64,000 nt of DNA from Sipunculus nudus (taxonomy: Eukaryota; Annelida; Sipuncula; Golfingiida; Sipunculidae): contig CM049308.1 in the NCBI GenBank assembly GCA_026874595.1, positions 1,391,001 to 1,455,000 of the forward strand, read 5' to 3'. Within the stretch, counting starts at the first letter, position 1, and the number at the start of each line of letters is the position of its first letter. The notes below the pieces were generated by a model. That model saw only the letters and a program-made list of their open reading frames with translations, was not told where the DNA came from and did not search any database. A program made the translations under genes and the position numbers. Positions 31,365 through 64,000 of this stretch are shown here, one piece after another.

Positions 31365-31401
31365 TGACGTCACTCAGGAGTGCCCGGATCTTCATTTGCA
31401 T
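31365..31401 (+). promoter_or_regulatory. Candidate dynein promoter motifs: CRE and octamer
   Basis: A perfect CRE palindrome TGACGTCA at 31365-31372 and the POU octamer ATTTGCAT at 31394-31401 lie 164-200 bp before the start codon, in the GC-richer block that opens the gene. No TATA box is evident. The transcription start is not determinable, and the motif roles are inferred from known consensus sites only. Confidence 0.45.
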
Positions 31402-31435
31402 GGAGCTGTCAGACGGACAGCGAGGACTGAGATAG
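31400..31435 (+). other. Possible upstream ORF, 11 codons
   Basis: An ATG overlapping the octamer opens an 11-codon frame ending in TAG, 129 bases before the dynein ATG. It matters only if transcription starts upstream of 31400. Confidence 0.25.
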
Positions 31436-31564
31436 GAGCTGTGACCATTTTATTTTGACAGCGGCTCCTTCCACCCCAAATAACGTTGCTTGGGGTCCAC
31501 TACAGATTTTTAGACTTTAGAGTAAGTGCAGGCGGCGTCCCTTCTGTCAGCCGTTTTAGAAAAA

Positions 31565-64000
<32,436 letters not shown>

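Noticed and set aside
31526-31564. Upstream GTG start for dynein exon 1
   Set aside because: The ATG at 31565 has a strong context and gives a typical N terminus; the 13 extra residues have no family match.

Overview
The window is animal nuclear DNA, most likely from a bivalve mollusc. Short GC-richer exons sit in AT-rich introns. The repeat types are ones I associate with bivalve genomes: (ACGG)n/(CCGT)n-bearing modular elements, repeats rich in TGACCTTGACC, small hairpin-ended elements, and many minisatellites. Species and chromosome cannot be told from the sequence.

Two protein-coding genes can be assembled by hand. (1) Positions 2883-11132, minus strand: six consecutive exons of a divergent poly(A)-polymerase-like nucleotidyltransferase, with the FGG...DVD motif and the third catalytic Asp kept. 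Both gene ends are missing. (2) Positions 31565-63625, plus strand: the first 27 exons of the cytoplasmic dynein 1 heavy chain (DYNC1H1 orthologue), about 1,560 codons covering the N-terminal dimerisation region, the cargo/intermediate-chain-binding tail and the approach to the linker. Every junction keeps frame; the motor lies beyond the window. A CRE (TGACGTCA) and an octamer (ATTTGCAT) lie within 200 bp upstream of its ATG.

Layout: 1-2882 is a 58-bp satellite in the last visible intron of the polymerase-like gene. 2883-11132 is that gene, with repeats in its introns. 11133-31364 is intergenic or unassigned and full of repeats: a CpG-rich MITE, a 26-bp minisatellite, a large modular element split by a tandem LTR-retroelement array (LTR-gag-LTR-gag-LTR, 17312-23044), a 34-bp minisatellite, and a second modular element. 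31365-64000 is the dynein gene, whose introns hold two hAT-like elements with 8-bp target duplications, several modular elements, and a nested hairpin-ended insertion with a paralogous empty site.

The most striking pattern is that tandem arrays repeatedly sit on splice junctions. In both genes, on both strands, a stretch that includes the edge of an exon and its splice site has been copied tandemly into the adjoining intron, leaving strings of decoy donors or acceptors (exons 2, 3, 7, 15, 16, 17 and 18 of dynein; two exons of the polymerase-like gene). Other arrays lie beside junctions without exon sequence (exons 8, 18 and 26). One array, 12 x 36 bp, is open in the host frame, so each alternative acceptor would add 12 residues. 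I treat this junction-anchored family as the leading candidate for something undescribed; assembly error and a simple high background of minisatellites are the alternatives.
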